This document shows, piece by piece, positions 33,090 through 42,849 of a stretch of 64,000 nt of DNA (position 1 is the stretch's first letter; every line of letters starts with the position of its first letter). The position numbers were made by a program, and so were the translations under genes. Source of the stretch: Tenodera sinensis (lineage: Eukaryota > Arthropoda > Insecta > Mantodea > Mantidae); assembly GCA_030765045.1 (NCBI GenBank), contig CM060961.1, forward strand, positions 35,635,305-35,699,304, given 5' to 3'. The notes under the pieces are model-generated. The model searched no databases and was not told the origin of the DNA. It was given only the letters and a program-made list of their open reading frames with translations.

Positions 33090-33950
33090 TAGAGCGAGGA
33101 TACATATCCCATCGCTTACAATGTTCGCGCGCTCGTACTATACACGCTCCGTGGTGACTGGCAGACGGCGTAGCACGGGAGTTCAGAACATGTAAACAAA
33201 AGGACAGGGCTGTGTAAGAAGCTCTAGTCCATTTACATCAGTTCATATCGTCATCTATTCGTTCCTCAAAAACATTGTAGTGAACAATAATACATTTTTA
33301 AATTGTTCAAAAGTAAAACTTGTCATCTAAACAATGTTTATACAGCGAGAAACTTCTCTCAACGTCACATGATGTAACGGGAGCAAACGTAAGATATTTT
33401 GCATTGTGTTCGTCATACGTAGATGACATTTTGTCTAGCTGTTGTAAACCAATTTTTATATGAACCATTGTAGCGTAGCCAGGATCATTACATGATTTTA
33501 CATGATCTATTTTGCACATGTCTTAAAAAAACTCCGATTGAAGTGACAAATGGTCGTGTTCTTTATTCTTTGATGCTGCAATAAGTGCTTTATGTTTTTG
33601 GTATTACAATGTTGCTTCAACAATTTCCGTTTCTCCTTGGAATCTCTAATTTGTGAATAATATAACTTACAGTGTATCGTATCACCATTCGATACGAAAT
33701 TATTTCTTCCAAATTCTTCCAATAACTTATTTAATTTACCATCACCTAAAGCTGAAGACATTATTCACCTCGTATGTAAACACGGATCGCACAGAAAATA
33801 ACACTCCCTTATCTGTACGGTACAGCTGTCATACTGAACCACAGCACGCTGTTCACCCCTCAGTCCGAGGTAGCAGTGATGACGTCAAGCAAGCAATTCG
33901 CCGTGCAGTCAACCTGATTTCTTCTTCAGTGGATATATGTCCTCGCTCTA
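33090..33950 (-). mobile_element. Non-autonomous, internally deleted hAT element
   Basis: An 861-bp element with about 20-bp TIRs. 33090-33109 (starts TAGAGCGAGG) matches the reverse complement of 33931-33950 with 2 mismatches. TAGAG fits the hAT terminal consensus YARNG. Flanks carry a near-perfect 8-bp duplication. It contains a transposase fusion that keeps the N- and C-terminal parts but not the catalytic core. Confidence 0.82.
33304..33761 (-). pseudogene. hAT transposase remnant, core deleted
   Basis: ATG 33761 opens an N-terminal part (KLNKLLEEFGRNNFVSNGD, then a Lys/His-rich stretch) resembling the DNA-binding N terminus of a CGG-binding/hAT-like group and the relic at 15763. It ends at 33507. 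An overlapping frame from 33519 encodes the C-terminal hAT dimerisation segment: FAPVTSCDVERSFSLYKHCL (about 33345-33395), matching the family motif P.TS.DVERSFS.YK. The RNase H-like catalytic domain between them is absent, so the gene is an internal-deletion derivative. Confidence 0.75.
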
Positions 33951-34075
33951 ATCATAATCGCTTTGCAGAGATTGAAATTCCTTTTCTGGAGGAAACAGAT
34001 GAACTATTACTGCTGCAGCACAATCGGCACGGTTGTTGAGCGAGAGCTGAAATATGAAATCTCTTTGCCCATTTA

Positions 34076-35187
34076 CGGACCGAACGACCGACCTTATGTT
34101 GGCAGGCTGAGAACAGCCCGAGGTGTGCCATTCGTGTACCTACCCTTCTTACGGCTTAACCGCTTTATGACAGGATGTGGTGTTTTGCAGGGTGACGGGT
34201 GATGTTTGGGTTGTGGGTAGAAGAAGGCTAGCAACTTTATGCTCCTCAACGGCTGCTAATCAGTGTGCACTTTCGTTGGGCACTGCTGGTGTGTGTATCC
34301 AAAAATGGAGGTTAAAATTTTGAAATTTTGATCCGAGTATCTCTTGGAAGACCTGTAAAGGAGCTCAGTTTGCACCGTTGTTGGGGTAGCTCTTCTGTTA
34401 CCGGGGGTGCACACAAGCCATGCGGGGAACCCCGTGTCGCAGAAGCGTGCCTTCTCTGGGATTATAGTTCCCAAGAGAACTAACCAGGGCGCTCCGATGT
34501 TATGGTAAAAGATCGTACAATCTTGTAGCGCGGCGCCTAATTTCGTCCACTACATTTGGAAGAGACGAGGCCTCGTGCAGTAGTCTCGGAGGGAATCTGA
34601 GGTATACAGAACAGATTATCCGAAGTCCTCGCTGTACACGCTGCAGACACAGGAGATGGGAATCTGTGGCCATGCCCCAGATGTCACAGGCATACATGAG
34701 GACTGGGATTATGAGAGCCCGAAAAAGGCGTAGGTACCTTCAAGGAATGGGCATACCAGGCCACAACAGCGAGGCCCGATGCGACAGATCGTGGATGTGT
34801 TCCCGAAAAGTAAGGCCCTTATCGAGCTTCACTCCCAGGTAGGAGATGGAATCCGTCCATTCTATCCTTATTTCGAGATATGTGAACTTGGGAAAGTTGG
34901 CGGGAAAACGGCGTTTGGTGAAGAGAATGGCGTGGCTTTTCTCCGGGTTAATGGACAATCGCCAACGCCTGCACCATTCTTGGAGGAGGTGAAGGTGCCT
35001 CTGAATGGGAAGAAAGGTTCTGCGAGGGTCTCTATTTGTAGAATATAGCAGCACGTCATTAGCATACTGGGCTATGTTGACATGCTACTTGGTTGGAGTG
35101 TCGGCCACATAGACGCTGAATAGCGTTGGTGACAGAACAGAGCCTTCGGGGACTCCGCCTTTATGTAGATTTGCTTCCCACAACTGA
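34076..35187 (-). mobile_element. LINE-B copy 3, truncated fragment
   Basis: Minus strand. The 3' hairpin (plus-strand GGCTG-agaa-CAGCC, about 34105-34118) is followed on its own strand by a GGTC-rich tail (34077-34093). The coding remnant includes LQEWCRRWRLSINPEKSHAILF, GVKLDKGLTF and LHEASSLP, as in the other copies. The active-site motif reads YAND instead of YADD (about 35070), and there are deletions, one near 35170 and one near 34760. Dead copy. Confidence 0.88.
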
Positions 35188-35680
35188 CACACACATGCAC
35201 TGAGGCGGAAACCCGCGCCCGCCGATTAAAACCCGCGTACCTATGTAATAATTTGTATATCATTGAAAATGGAATAAGGGCTTTACCTGACAACTCGACT
35301 GGTGTCGAGTACAGGCAGGGAAAGTAACGGTGCCTCGAGAAGGCAACAACCCCTGAAAGAAAGGGAACAATAGGGTTGAAAAACCCAACGCGTGAAGACG
35401 TACGTGCCTAATTGCAAGGTGAAGCTGGCCAAGCGGAAGGGCCGAGTTGAGAAATACAGTTCTTCGGGAGAGAAGGACACTTGCTTGGCAGATCTTCAGG
35501 GGGATAGACAGACGTGTGCGTTACGTGGATCACAATATTTCATGGTCTTGTGTGTCGGAAGGGGGCATGAGTAAAGTGAGGTAAACACTAAAAGAAATAG
35601 AAGACTTCAATTTATTACCTGGACATTCCTCAGCTGGACAACCCTGAGATAAAGACCTCGTGCTCAAACAAAAGCCACAC

Positions 35681-35728
<48 letters not shown>
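35188..35728 (+). mobile_element. Probable retrosequence ending in a 45-nt poly(A)
   Basis: A distinct segment ends in 45 consecutive A residues (35684-35728), as expected for a reverse-transcribed poly(A) RNA. The upstream 490 bp hold only short open frames with no recognised family. The 5' end is arbitrary, placed where LINE-B copy 3 stops. A simple poly(A) expansion is the alternative. Confidence 0.4.
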
Positions 35729-35729
<1 letters not shown>

Positions 35730-35817
35730 CCGGAGCGATCAAGAGCACCCACACCTTCCCAAGTAGAGCAGAAACATAGCATCACCCACACCCACCAAAA
35801 ATCCCGCACCAGCACAC

Positions 35818-35862
35818 ACACACGCGCACACACACACATACACACACACACACACACACACT
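35818..35862. repeat. (CA)n microsatellite
   Basis: Interrupted CA repeats, 35818-35862. Confidence 0.85.
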
Positions 35863-36560
35863 TTTTTACAAACTGATATCTTTTACTGCTGCCTTCCGTG
35901 TCATATCTGGCACCTTTTAGCTGAATACCTCTTGCTTGCCTTACACGATGAAAGAAAGAGGATTCAGGATTCTGATTTATTTTAAAAACTGCCTCTAATA
36001 CTCGTCAACATTTGCTCTCGCTTGTTCCCTGATGTAAACACAATAGTAAAAAAGTTTCCCATTGCGTAACTTTTGCAGTGTACAAATATAACATTTTCTG
36101 AGAACGTTTAATTTAAAAAATTGTAACAATTAACTGAGCAAATATAGAGAATTCAAAGTAGACCAGAACCACTATAGTTTACTCTAGCTAATAACAAAAA
36201 GTAGACGTATTCTAGCACTTAGTGTATTATTAAGTGCGTGTTGAGCATAGAAACCGCAAATATCGGACTTTTTATGGAACTTTGGGCCTACAGAAATGTA
36301 TAATGACTCTATAAAGTATATAATCTGATAGATTAAAAAATTCGGCATAGAATATGTTCAAAGCTGAAAATGGTAACAACTGAATATTTACTCCATGCTA
36401 TTAGGAATCTGGCAACAGCGCGAGAGTAAAAAAAGGACAAAGCTAAAGGCAACTTGTATGCGCTAGATCGAGACAGATATCTCTCATTTAACTCCATACT
36501 ATGATATAAGGGTAGGACGGGCTATATACCCCCATATCAAACCACTTTCTTCCTCCTCCT
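35863..36560. other. Unassigned AT-rich DNA
   Basis: No recognised feature. Confidence 0.4.
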
Positions 36561-36561
36561 G

Positions 36562-36800
36562 CCCGCCTCTGTAGCGTGATGGTTAGCGTGTCTGCCTCAT
36601 GTTCAAGAGGTCGCAAGTTCGAGTCTCGCTTACGGTAAGTTATCCGGATAAGCATTTTTCCGAGGTTTTCCCTTATCCTAAGAAGACGAATGTCGGGTAA
36701 CTTAAAGCTCTGTGGACCTCGGGATCATTTGAGCATCATTTCATCAATTTCATTCATTCACTGTGCGATATGACCTTGGAGACCGTTAACAAAAATAAAA
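36562..36800 (+). mobile_element. SINE-C copy 1 (tRNA-derived)
   Basis: A box (tagcgtgatggttagcg, about 36572) and B box (agttcgagtctcg, about 36617) at tRNA spacing, then a body with ttttccgaggttttccc and gacgaatgtcgggtaac, ending in an A-rich tail (36790-36805). The 56393-56650 copy shares the body motifs. Confidence 0.75.
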
Positions 36801-36821
36801 AAAATCCTTGCTCCTCCGCCT

Positions 36822-37088
36822 CTTTAATGGCAGATGGCATTAGGTTGCCATCCAATCAATCTGCTTACATTATCTGTGGATAGATGGCGCAGCATTCATT
36901 ATTACCGTCTATTTTTCATTTGTTATGTTTGAATATCAGATAAAATTTAGGATCGTGGTATTAAACATCCAATCCGGGATTTATCTTGGTGACTGAGGAA
37001 AGCCACAAAAAACCTAGGAAGATTGGTCCACTCATGGGATTTGAACCAGGGATCTCTTGAATGCGAGGTTCCTGCGTTACCGCGGTAA
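36822..37088 (-). mobile_element. SINE-D copy 3 (tRNA-derived)
   Basis: On the minus strand a B box (ggttcaaatccc, about 37041-37052) heads the body. The end at 36830 carries the tgccatctgccatt block shared with 6375-6390. It lies directly after SINE-C. Confidence 0.68.
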
Positions 37089-37805
37089 GTGCTTTTCAAA
37101 AGTTACAGACAAAAGAGTTCCGTGCCACAGCTTTGGTAAATCTATTAAGGATGCAAATCTATTAAGGATGAAGGAGTAACTTCAAAGTTGTGTAACATCT
37201 CTGGTCGCTCGAACAGCCGGCGTCTGAACGCTCCTAATAATTCACATTTTTAGCGGCAGATTAGTCTGGAAATTCCACTCTCAACTCACCCTTTCACCTA
37301 CATAAATCAGCAGTAATCCCTCCGCAGACGGAACACCTGCAATGTACCATTTATAAGCCAAGCTTTCAAATTAGATAGCATCAGACATTGACGAAAACAT
37401 CAACTCTGTGGGGTTTAGGTTTCCCTTGCAGCCCTGCTAGAGTAAACAACTGCACTCGTTTCGGCGAGAGTGAATTATTCAGAGCTACTGTGCGGTTTCC
37501 ATGGCACCCAACCTCTTGCATGATGGCTTTATAGCGGAGTTTGCCAGCTAAGGCGACTTGCTACTAGTCCTATTATTTTTATATGCTTTACGTCCCTAGT
37601 TTATTGTGCTGCATTATTAACGTAGAGCAGGAAACAGCCCGCAATATTCTGACTGAGGGGTGTAACCCTAAGATCAAATGCATCAAATTACCAAGGGGGT
37701 TGTTTCTTCCATCACGTTATGTATATTCACCATCTGAATACTACAGTCTAATTTTGTGTTGAATTTTGATGTTCCCATTACACTTGCTGTACTATAAGAG
37801 CTTTT
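37089..37805. other. Unassigned DNA
   Basis: Only a duplicated 16-mer (ctattaaggatg..., 37140-37170) stands out. Confidence 0.35.
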
Positions 37806-37995
37806 AATTTTTCTAACATGTACGCAGAGGAAGCATTTCCACCCAAAAATTCTGTTCCAAGTTTTACAACTAGATCTTAAGTTATCTTCCGAAGATGCAA
37901 TACGAATATTTTAAAACAATCGCCCTAAATTACCATTTATGTGGAAGACTTTTCGAAAAATGTAGTCCTCAAATGACTTAACGATTTTGATTCAA
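37806..37995 (+). repeat. GT-carrier repeat, degraded partial copy
   Basis: ttccacccaaaaattct, cgaagatgcaatacgaa and ggaagacttttcgaaaaatg match the family in forward order with the GT tract deleted. Confidence 0.55.
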
Positions 37996-38017
37996 GTATT
38001 GTATATTCAAATAGCCC

Positions 38018-38275
38018 TGCCTCTGGTGAGGAGGACCCGGTTTCGAACCCCGGTACCGGCGTGGGGAGGTCAGGAACGGGGTGCACTCAGCCTCATTAGG
38101 TCCCAGAAGGGCCTATTGAGGATCTACTTGATGAAGTGGTGACCACAGATCGTGAGGGCCACGTAACTGACCGGGAGGTCTCGGGGGCGCTGACCACGTT
38201 CCACCCTCAGTACTGTACCCTACTCATGACGCCTGTAATGAGCAGAGGTGGGGACGCAGCGGTCGGGCGGTAAAC
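38018..38275 (+). mobile_element. SINE-B copy 2 (tRNA-derived)
   Basis: B box (ggtttcgaacccc, about 38039), then ggtaccggcg and acggggtgcactcagcctc, gaggatctac and an end near agcagaggtggggacgc. Same order as the copies at 2638 and 50833. Confidence 0.72.
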
Positions 38276-39635
38276 TTTGGCTCTTCATGGGCGGTTGCGC
38301 TGGGGGTTTAGTTTATATTCAAGTACCGTATTTACACGAAAATAAAGCCCCCAAGTTTTGCGTGCAAATTCTTAATACTAATGCTAATGTTAGACGCGTT
38401 AATTTGAGACAGTGTAATTCGTATAAAACAGCTCAGAATGTCTTTGTTACTGTATATGCAGATGGTAGTTTCGTCTTTCATTTGTTATCGAAGAAAGTAG
38501 TAGGAACTTAGACATTGGCCTTCACTCATTAGTAGCTTCAGCCCTTCTACAAGTTTCTTCTTACTATTAAAACAAGATATTTGGTTACAACAGCAGCAGC
38601 TTTATTGAAAGTAATTAGTTTCTCTGGTATCCGTCTCGTTTAACGATAAGATGAATTGAGCAAAAGGTTTGATTGTAGATTTTCAGTCAGATGCTCTGGA
38701 ATTCGCTGAAGAAATGGCTTATAAACAGCGGGCTGAGAGTATATGGTACAAACAAATATTTTTGTAACGACACTTAAATCCGCGTAAAAAAGGAACTTGA
38801 TCTTTTCGCGACTCTAAGAAGGGATGCAGTGTGTGTGTGACTGGAAGAGAAGAGGGAGTGCTGTATACAGACGTTTGAAGTGGTGGAAATGAAATACATA
38901 GCACATTTCTTAATTCCTTTTCCTGAAATACCCGTTCGTAAGATCCCCCAAATTTTCCAGCTATGTTTTGGTTAAAAAAGTGGGTCATATTTCAGCATTT
39001 AATACGAAGGGTCAACAAAACACATTATTAGATTTTAAGATACATCAAATATTAATATATAAACAACTAAAAATTTGCTCCAGAAATGTTAATGAATGTA
39101 ACGAAGCTATTGGAAAACTGCTTAGTGTGAATTTAAGTATAAGGAATAAAAATTATGTTATGAAATTCCACTTTTATCGGCGCCTTTTGTCGATTGTAAT
39201 CTCAATGGAGTTTTTTAATTATCTAAAGATAATCAAAACTGTTTAATTGAAGATCTCATTACTAAAATAAAAGGTGTAATGGTTAAAATATGTAAATACA
39301 ATAATTAACTTATCAAATTATTGATCAAAGTGCTTTCATTTACTGCTTCTGTTGCTCTTTGTGTTTTTGTGCTGTTTTGCTGAAGCTAACTTCGATCGCC
39401 TACGTGTAAAACAAATGATCGCAAACGAATAAACACAAGACAAATGCTAGGGAGCTGATAACAGACATAGATAATTCCACAAGAGCTTATAAATTTCTGT
39501 AACGAAACTCATAAATTTGAATGGGTTTAATAGGAGGGTTGTGTAAATAATTATTACTTTTTTATTTGTGTTGTTTAAAACAAAATACAATTTACGGTGG
39601 CGTAGAAGCTGGTATTACTACGGCAGAAATTTGAA
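38276..39635. other. Unassigned AT-rich DNA
   Basis: A few short open frames without recognisable domains. taccgtatttacacgaaaat (38326) resembles ends seen in some insect DNA transposons, but no partner was found. Confidence 0.35.
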
Positions 39636-40295
39636 ATGAGTTCTTATTTATGGACCATATATTCAGTATGACCCAGCTAGCCAAAAATACAGAGAAGTTA
39701 ACATACCAACATTTATTTATTGGATTCATAGAACATGAAAGGGCATTTTGATATGGTTATGGAATATAATGAAAGACCAAAGCATCCCACAGCACTAAAC
39801 CACGACTATAAAACACTTTTAAGTAGAATTACAATCGCTATCGAAATGGGGCTTAAAATAACACAACAAAAAATGGCAACAATAGAATGGAATGGCAGAT
39901 TAATTTGGACAGAAATTTTAAAATAAGAAACGAATATTTAGACACAATGTTGTTTACCGATGATCAAGTAGTGACCTGTAACTCAGAAGACGATCTACAA
40001 ACAGCCATTTTTATTTTAAATAAAATAAGTGCAACATATAATTTAAGAATGTAAACCTAAAATATTGCCACTTAAGGGTGGCGACATGTTCAGAGGAAAG
40101 GTCGTAATTGATAATACAATTTTGGAGTAGGTAAATGCTCTGAAATATTTAGTATTTAATCTGCCCTATATAAAAAGTAATTACATTAATCATCAATGTA
40201 ATAACTTTAATCAGATATGTGGCCCCATTAAAATAACTTTAGCAAACACGAGAAGAAACCAGGACGAAGTTCTGTGAGACAATATAAGTTCCTGT
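39636..40295 (+). pseudogene. LINE-D reverse transcriptase relic
   Basis: In shifting frames: MDHIFSMTQLAKNTEK and FIGFIEHERAF (motif A region, about 39650-39755), then EYLDTMLFTDDQVVTCNSEDDLQ (active-site block with TDD in place of ADD, about 39925-39995), ILNKISATYNLRM, VIDNTILEQVNALKYL (about 40095-40150), and a final ITLANTRRN. This order matches insect non-LTR RTs of a group different from LINE-A, B and C. At least four frameshifts and several stops. Dead. Confidence 0.65.
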
Positions 40296-40302
40296 TTTTA
40301 TA

Positions 40303-40600
40303 TACAGGGTGCTTAAAATGTGCGATATTGTAATAGGAGCTGGCATTGGTCAAAACTAGAATAAATATCCCTATAAATATATGTACGGAAATAAATACTT
40401 GTTGAGATATGACCCATTTTAGAAGAATGTCCAATATATGCACATTTTCGATAAGTTTGGATACATAAATGTCTTTCAATGCCCCTATAACCAGAAACCT
40501 AATGGATTGAGGTCCGGAAAACGGGGAGGTCATGCCATTGGACCGCCTCAACCAATCCATCTTCCATTAAATGTTTGGTTTAGGTATTATTGCACGATGC
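40303..40600 (-). pseudogene. DDE_3 transposase relic with possible TIR
   Basis: The minus strand reads YLNQTFNGRWIG, then GGPMA, PPRFPDLNPLGFWL and GHLK-like residues (40590-40460), matching the insect IS630/mariner motif RWIGRGGPxxWPPRSPDLxPLDFxLWGxLK, with stops at the Arg and Trp codons. tacagggtgcttaaaa at 40303-40318 resembles the terminal repeat of such elements and would be its 3' end. It abuts the LINE-D relic on one side and the LINE-B/SINE junction on the other. Confidence 0.6.
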
Positions 40601-40610
40601 GGGATTGAAC
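40601..40610. repeat. Target-site duplication of complete LINE-B
   Basis: gggattgaac at 40601-40610 and 45896-45905. Joining the flanks across one copy restores a tRNA-like T-arm palindrome (gcgggttcaatcccgc on the minus strand), supporting these as the true ends. Confidence 0.75.
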
Positions 40611-40644
40611 ATTCTCACGTCGTCGTTCGACCAGAGCGGACGTG
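40609..40644 (+). promoter_or_regulatory. LINE-B internal Pol II promoter (Inr + DPE)
   Basis: ACATTC with A at 40611 fits the arthropod initiator TCAKTY at 5 of 6 positions. GGACGTG lies at +28 to +34 counted from that A, the exact position and sequence type (RGACGTG) of the downstream promoter element used by Drosophila jockey, Doc, F and I elements. The predicted start coincides with the base after the target duplication, as needed for a LINE that must transcribe its own full length. Confidence 0.8.
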
Positions 40645-41097
40645 TTTTGCTTGTCACTGGTGGAAAGGACGGAATTTTCAGCCATCCCCCACGGAGCAGG
40701 AGATCACGCAAGAAGGTGGAGTGCGCATGCCGGTGGTGCACAGGCTTCGTACTTCGGGCTAATACATTAGCCAAAGTCATCGTAGGGTGGCTCTATAAGA
40801 GGTTTGGAAAACAAACTTTAGAGCTTACCGAAGACTGCTTTCCCGGAGCGGCAACATCTGTCGAGATTGGACTTTGCATTGGAGTGCCTGATTGGTGCTT
40901 GTATCAAGCATCGGTATTGGTCTCCAATATACAGCGAGCAAGGTCCCGACTAACAAGCAGTAGCGGTTTGTCAACAAGGCTAGAGCCAACACCTTCGGGT
41001 GGATATAGGCGCATCCTTTTTGGGTGTTCGGTCCTCTGTTGGCAGCGCTTCTTAGCAACCGCTGCTGAAGGTAAGTGGTCAGCCCGACAATATTATT

Positions 41098-42849
41098 ATG
41101 TCTACAAAACCAAATCCCACTGCTAAAAACAGCAAAACCAGACTCGACAACGAGGACTCAGCAATGCCCAGCACATCTGGCGCAAACAATAACGTCTCCG
41201 CAAGCTCACCTCAGGAGACAGTCAACCGGCGACGCCGAAAGCCTATACAAGGTGGAAATGGCAACGCCAAACGTTTGGCATTAACCGGATATACGTCCAA
41301 CCAAGGCGCTAAACGCGAACCAAATTCACGTTTAGGCCGAACCTCAGAGGTAAACTCTGACAGCTCCCGCGAGGATTCAGATGCGGAATCCAATACTGAC
41401 GAGACCGTCGTCCAGTCTGAAACGTCCAGGATGGACGAAGACGAGGCAAGCTCCTCTGACATCTCTACTGAGGTGGACGAGGCACAATTTCGAGAGGTGG
41501 TCAACCGTCGGAAGAAGCGCCAACAGAACACATCAACTATCTCGACTGACGAGCAAACTGGTGAACCAACTGAAAAATCAGACAAGCGGCATATTCCGCC
41601 TATCATTGTAGACGATTTCAGGGGTATGGTGGGCTTCTTAAAAGAAGTCATGCCAACACTTTCGGGGTCGTGCTCGGTGACGAGGAGGAAAAGCCGCTAT
41701 GTCTTTCAGACGAACCATGTGAGGGACTATAATACCCTCCTATCTGTCCTTGACAAGAAAAATCTCCCTTACTTTACGTTTGGTCTCGACAAAACTCGAG
41801 ACATCCGCCGTGTCATCAGAGGTCTTCCATTAGATACGCCCGTGGGCGATATCGAAGAAGAGCTCAAACGCAAAGGCATCACCCCTCGACTGGTAAGGCA
41901 ACTTACCAAACCGGGCGAGAACGGGGAAGCCAAGAGACCAATTCCTCTTTTCCTGGTTGTGGTGGAGAGGGCGTGTGATCCGGAGATGAAAATCGACGGA
42001 GTCACGTCTCTGTGCTACCTCAGGGTGAAGGTGGAAGCTGTGAGGAGCTCTTTTGGGCCCCCACAATGCTACCGGTGTCTTGGCTTCAACCATTCGAGCC
42101 ATTTCTGCCGCAGAAACCTTAGATGTCTTCGCTGTGGTGATGCGCACCACAAAGAATCCTGCCCTAGACAGATCACAGATGATCCCACGTGCGCAAACTG
42201 CAAGGGCAAACATGTGGCCTGCTATGGAGGTTGCCCTGCGAGGAAGAGAGTGATCGCCTCCAGGAGACCACAGATACCTCAAGGTCCAACTCCCGCCAGA
42301 GGAGACCAAGTGAGACCTTCCACCTCAAATTACCAGGCCCCTCAACCCCAACTAGCCAACACCCCTAGAGTTTCGCAGGCTCAAATGAACCAGCGCACCT
42401 CGGGTAATCCATGGACCCGAGAACAACACCAGCAACCATCACACAACACACATCAGCCCCAAAATAAACCTCCCCCACAAACAATCCCAAGGCCGCAGAG
42501 GGAGAGAAAACCCCGGAAGCCCAAACGAGCACCCAGAGTGGTCGAAGCGAGGGATGCTTCCACCATCCGACAACATCAGGAGGAGGCTAGAGCCGAGGAG
42601 GCTAGAACCGAGGAGACACCAGCACCCCCTCCTTCCACAAACAACACCGCCTCATCCCCTACCTTTCAGCTCACTGACCTGCTCAAATGGGCGCAGCTAG
42701 TCTTGCAGACCCATGGGCAAAGGATCTGCGATCTCATCGTGAGATATAGCTCTGCGAGCGACTCAACAGCCAAGACGCTCATCGTAATGGAGGGGCTCGC
42801 CCTCCTAACCTCCGTACTTCAAAACACCGAAAATGGCCAGACAAACTAG
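41098..42849 (+). CDS. LINE-B ORF1, gag-like zinc-knuckle protein
   Basis: 583 codons, intact. Residues 1-150 are polar, with an acidic, Ser-rich stretch (about 85-130). Residues about 165-290 (VDDFRGMVGFL, then IRGLPLDTPVGDIEEELKRKGI) resemble the RRM-like/PRE_C2HC region of Jockey-clade ORF1. Three zinc knuckles follow at about 323-383: CYRCLGFNHSSHFC, CLRCGDAHHKESC and CANCKGKHVACYGGC. A Pro/Gln-rich tail and an Ala/Glu repeat (EEARAEEARTEE, about 498) precede a helical C terminus. The expected role is binding element RNA and forming the retrotransposition particle. ATG 41098 is the first in this frame downstream of the promoter and gives the full protein. Confidence 0.92.
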   Translation: MSTKPNPTAKNSKTRLDNEDSAMPSTSGANNNVSASSPQETVNRRRRKPIQGGNGNAKRLALTGYTSNQGAKREPNSRLGRTSEVNSDSSREDSDAESNTDETVVQSETSRMDEDEASSSDISTEVDEAQFREVVNRRKKRQQNTSTISTDEQTGEPTEKSDKRHIPPIIVDDFRGMVGFLKEVMPTLSGSCSVTRRKSRYVFQTNHVRDYNTLLSVLDKKNLPYFTFGLDKTRDIRRVIRGLPLDTPVGDIEEELKRKGITPRLVRQLTKPGENGEAKRPIPLFLVVVERACDPEMKIDGVTSLCYLRVKVEAVRSSFGPPQCYRCLGFNHSSHFCRRNLRCLRCGDAHHKESCPRQITDDPTCANCKGKHVACYGGCPARKRVIASRRPQIPQGPTPARGDQVRPSTSNYQAPQPQLANTPRVSQAQMNQRTSGNPWTREQHQQPSHNTHQPQNKPPPQTIPRPQRERKPRKPKRAPRVVEARDASTIRQHQEEARAEEARTEETPAPPPSTNNTASSPTFQLTDLLKWAQLVLQTHGQRICDLIVRYSSASDSTAKTLIVMEGLALLTSVLQNTENGQTN

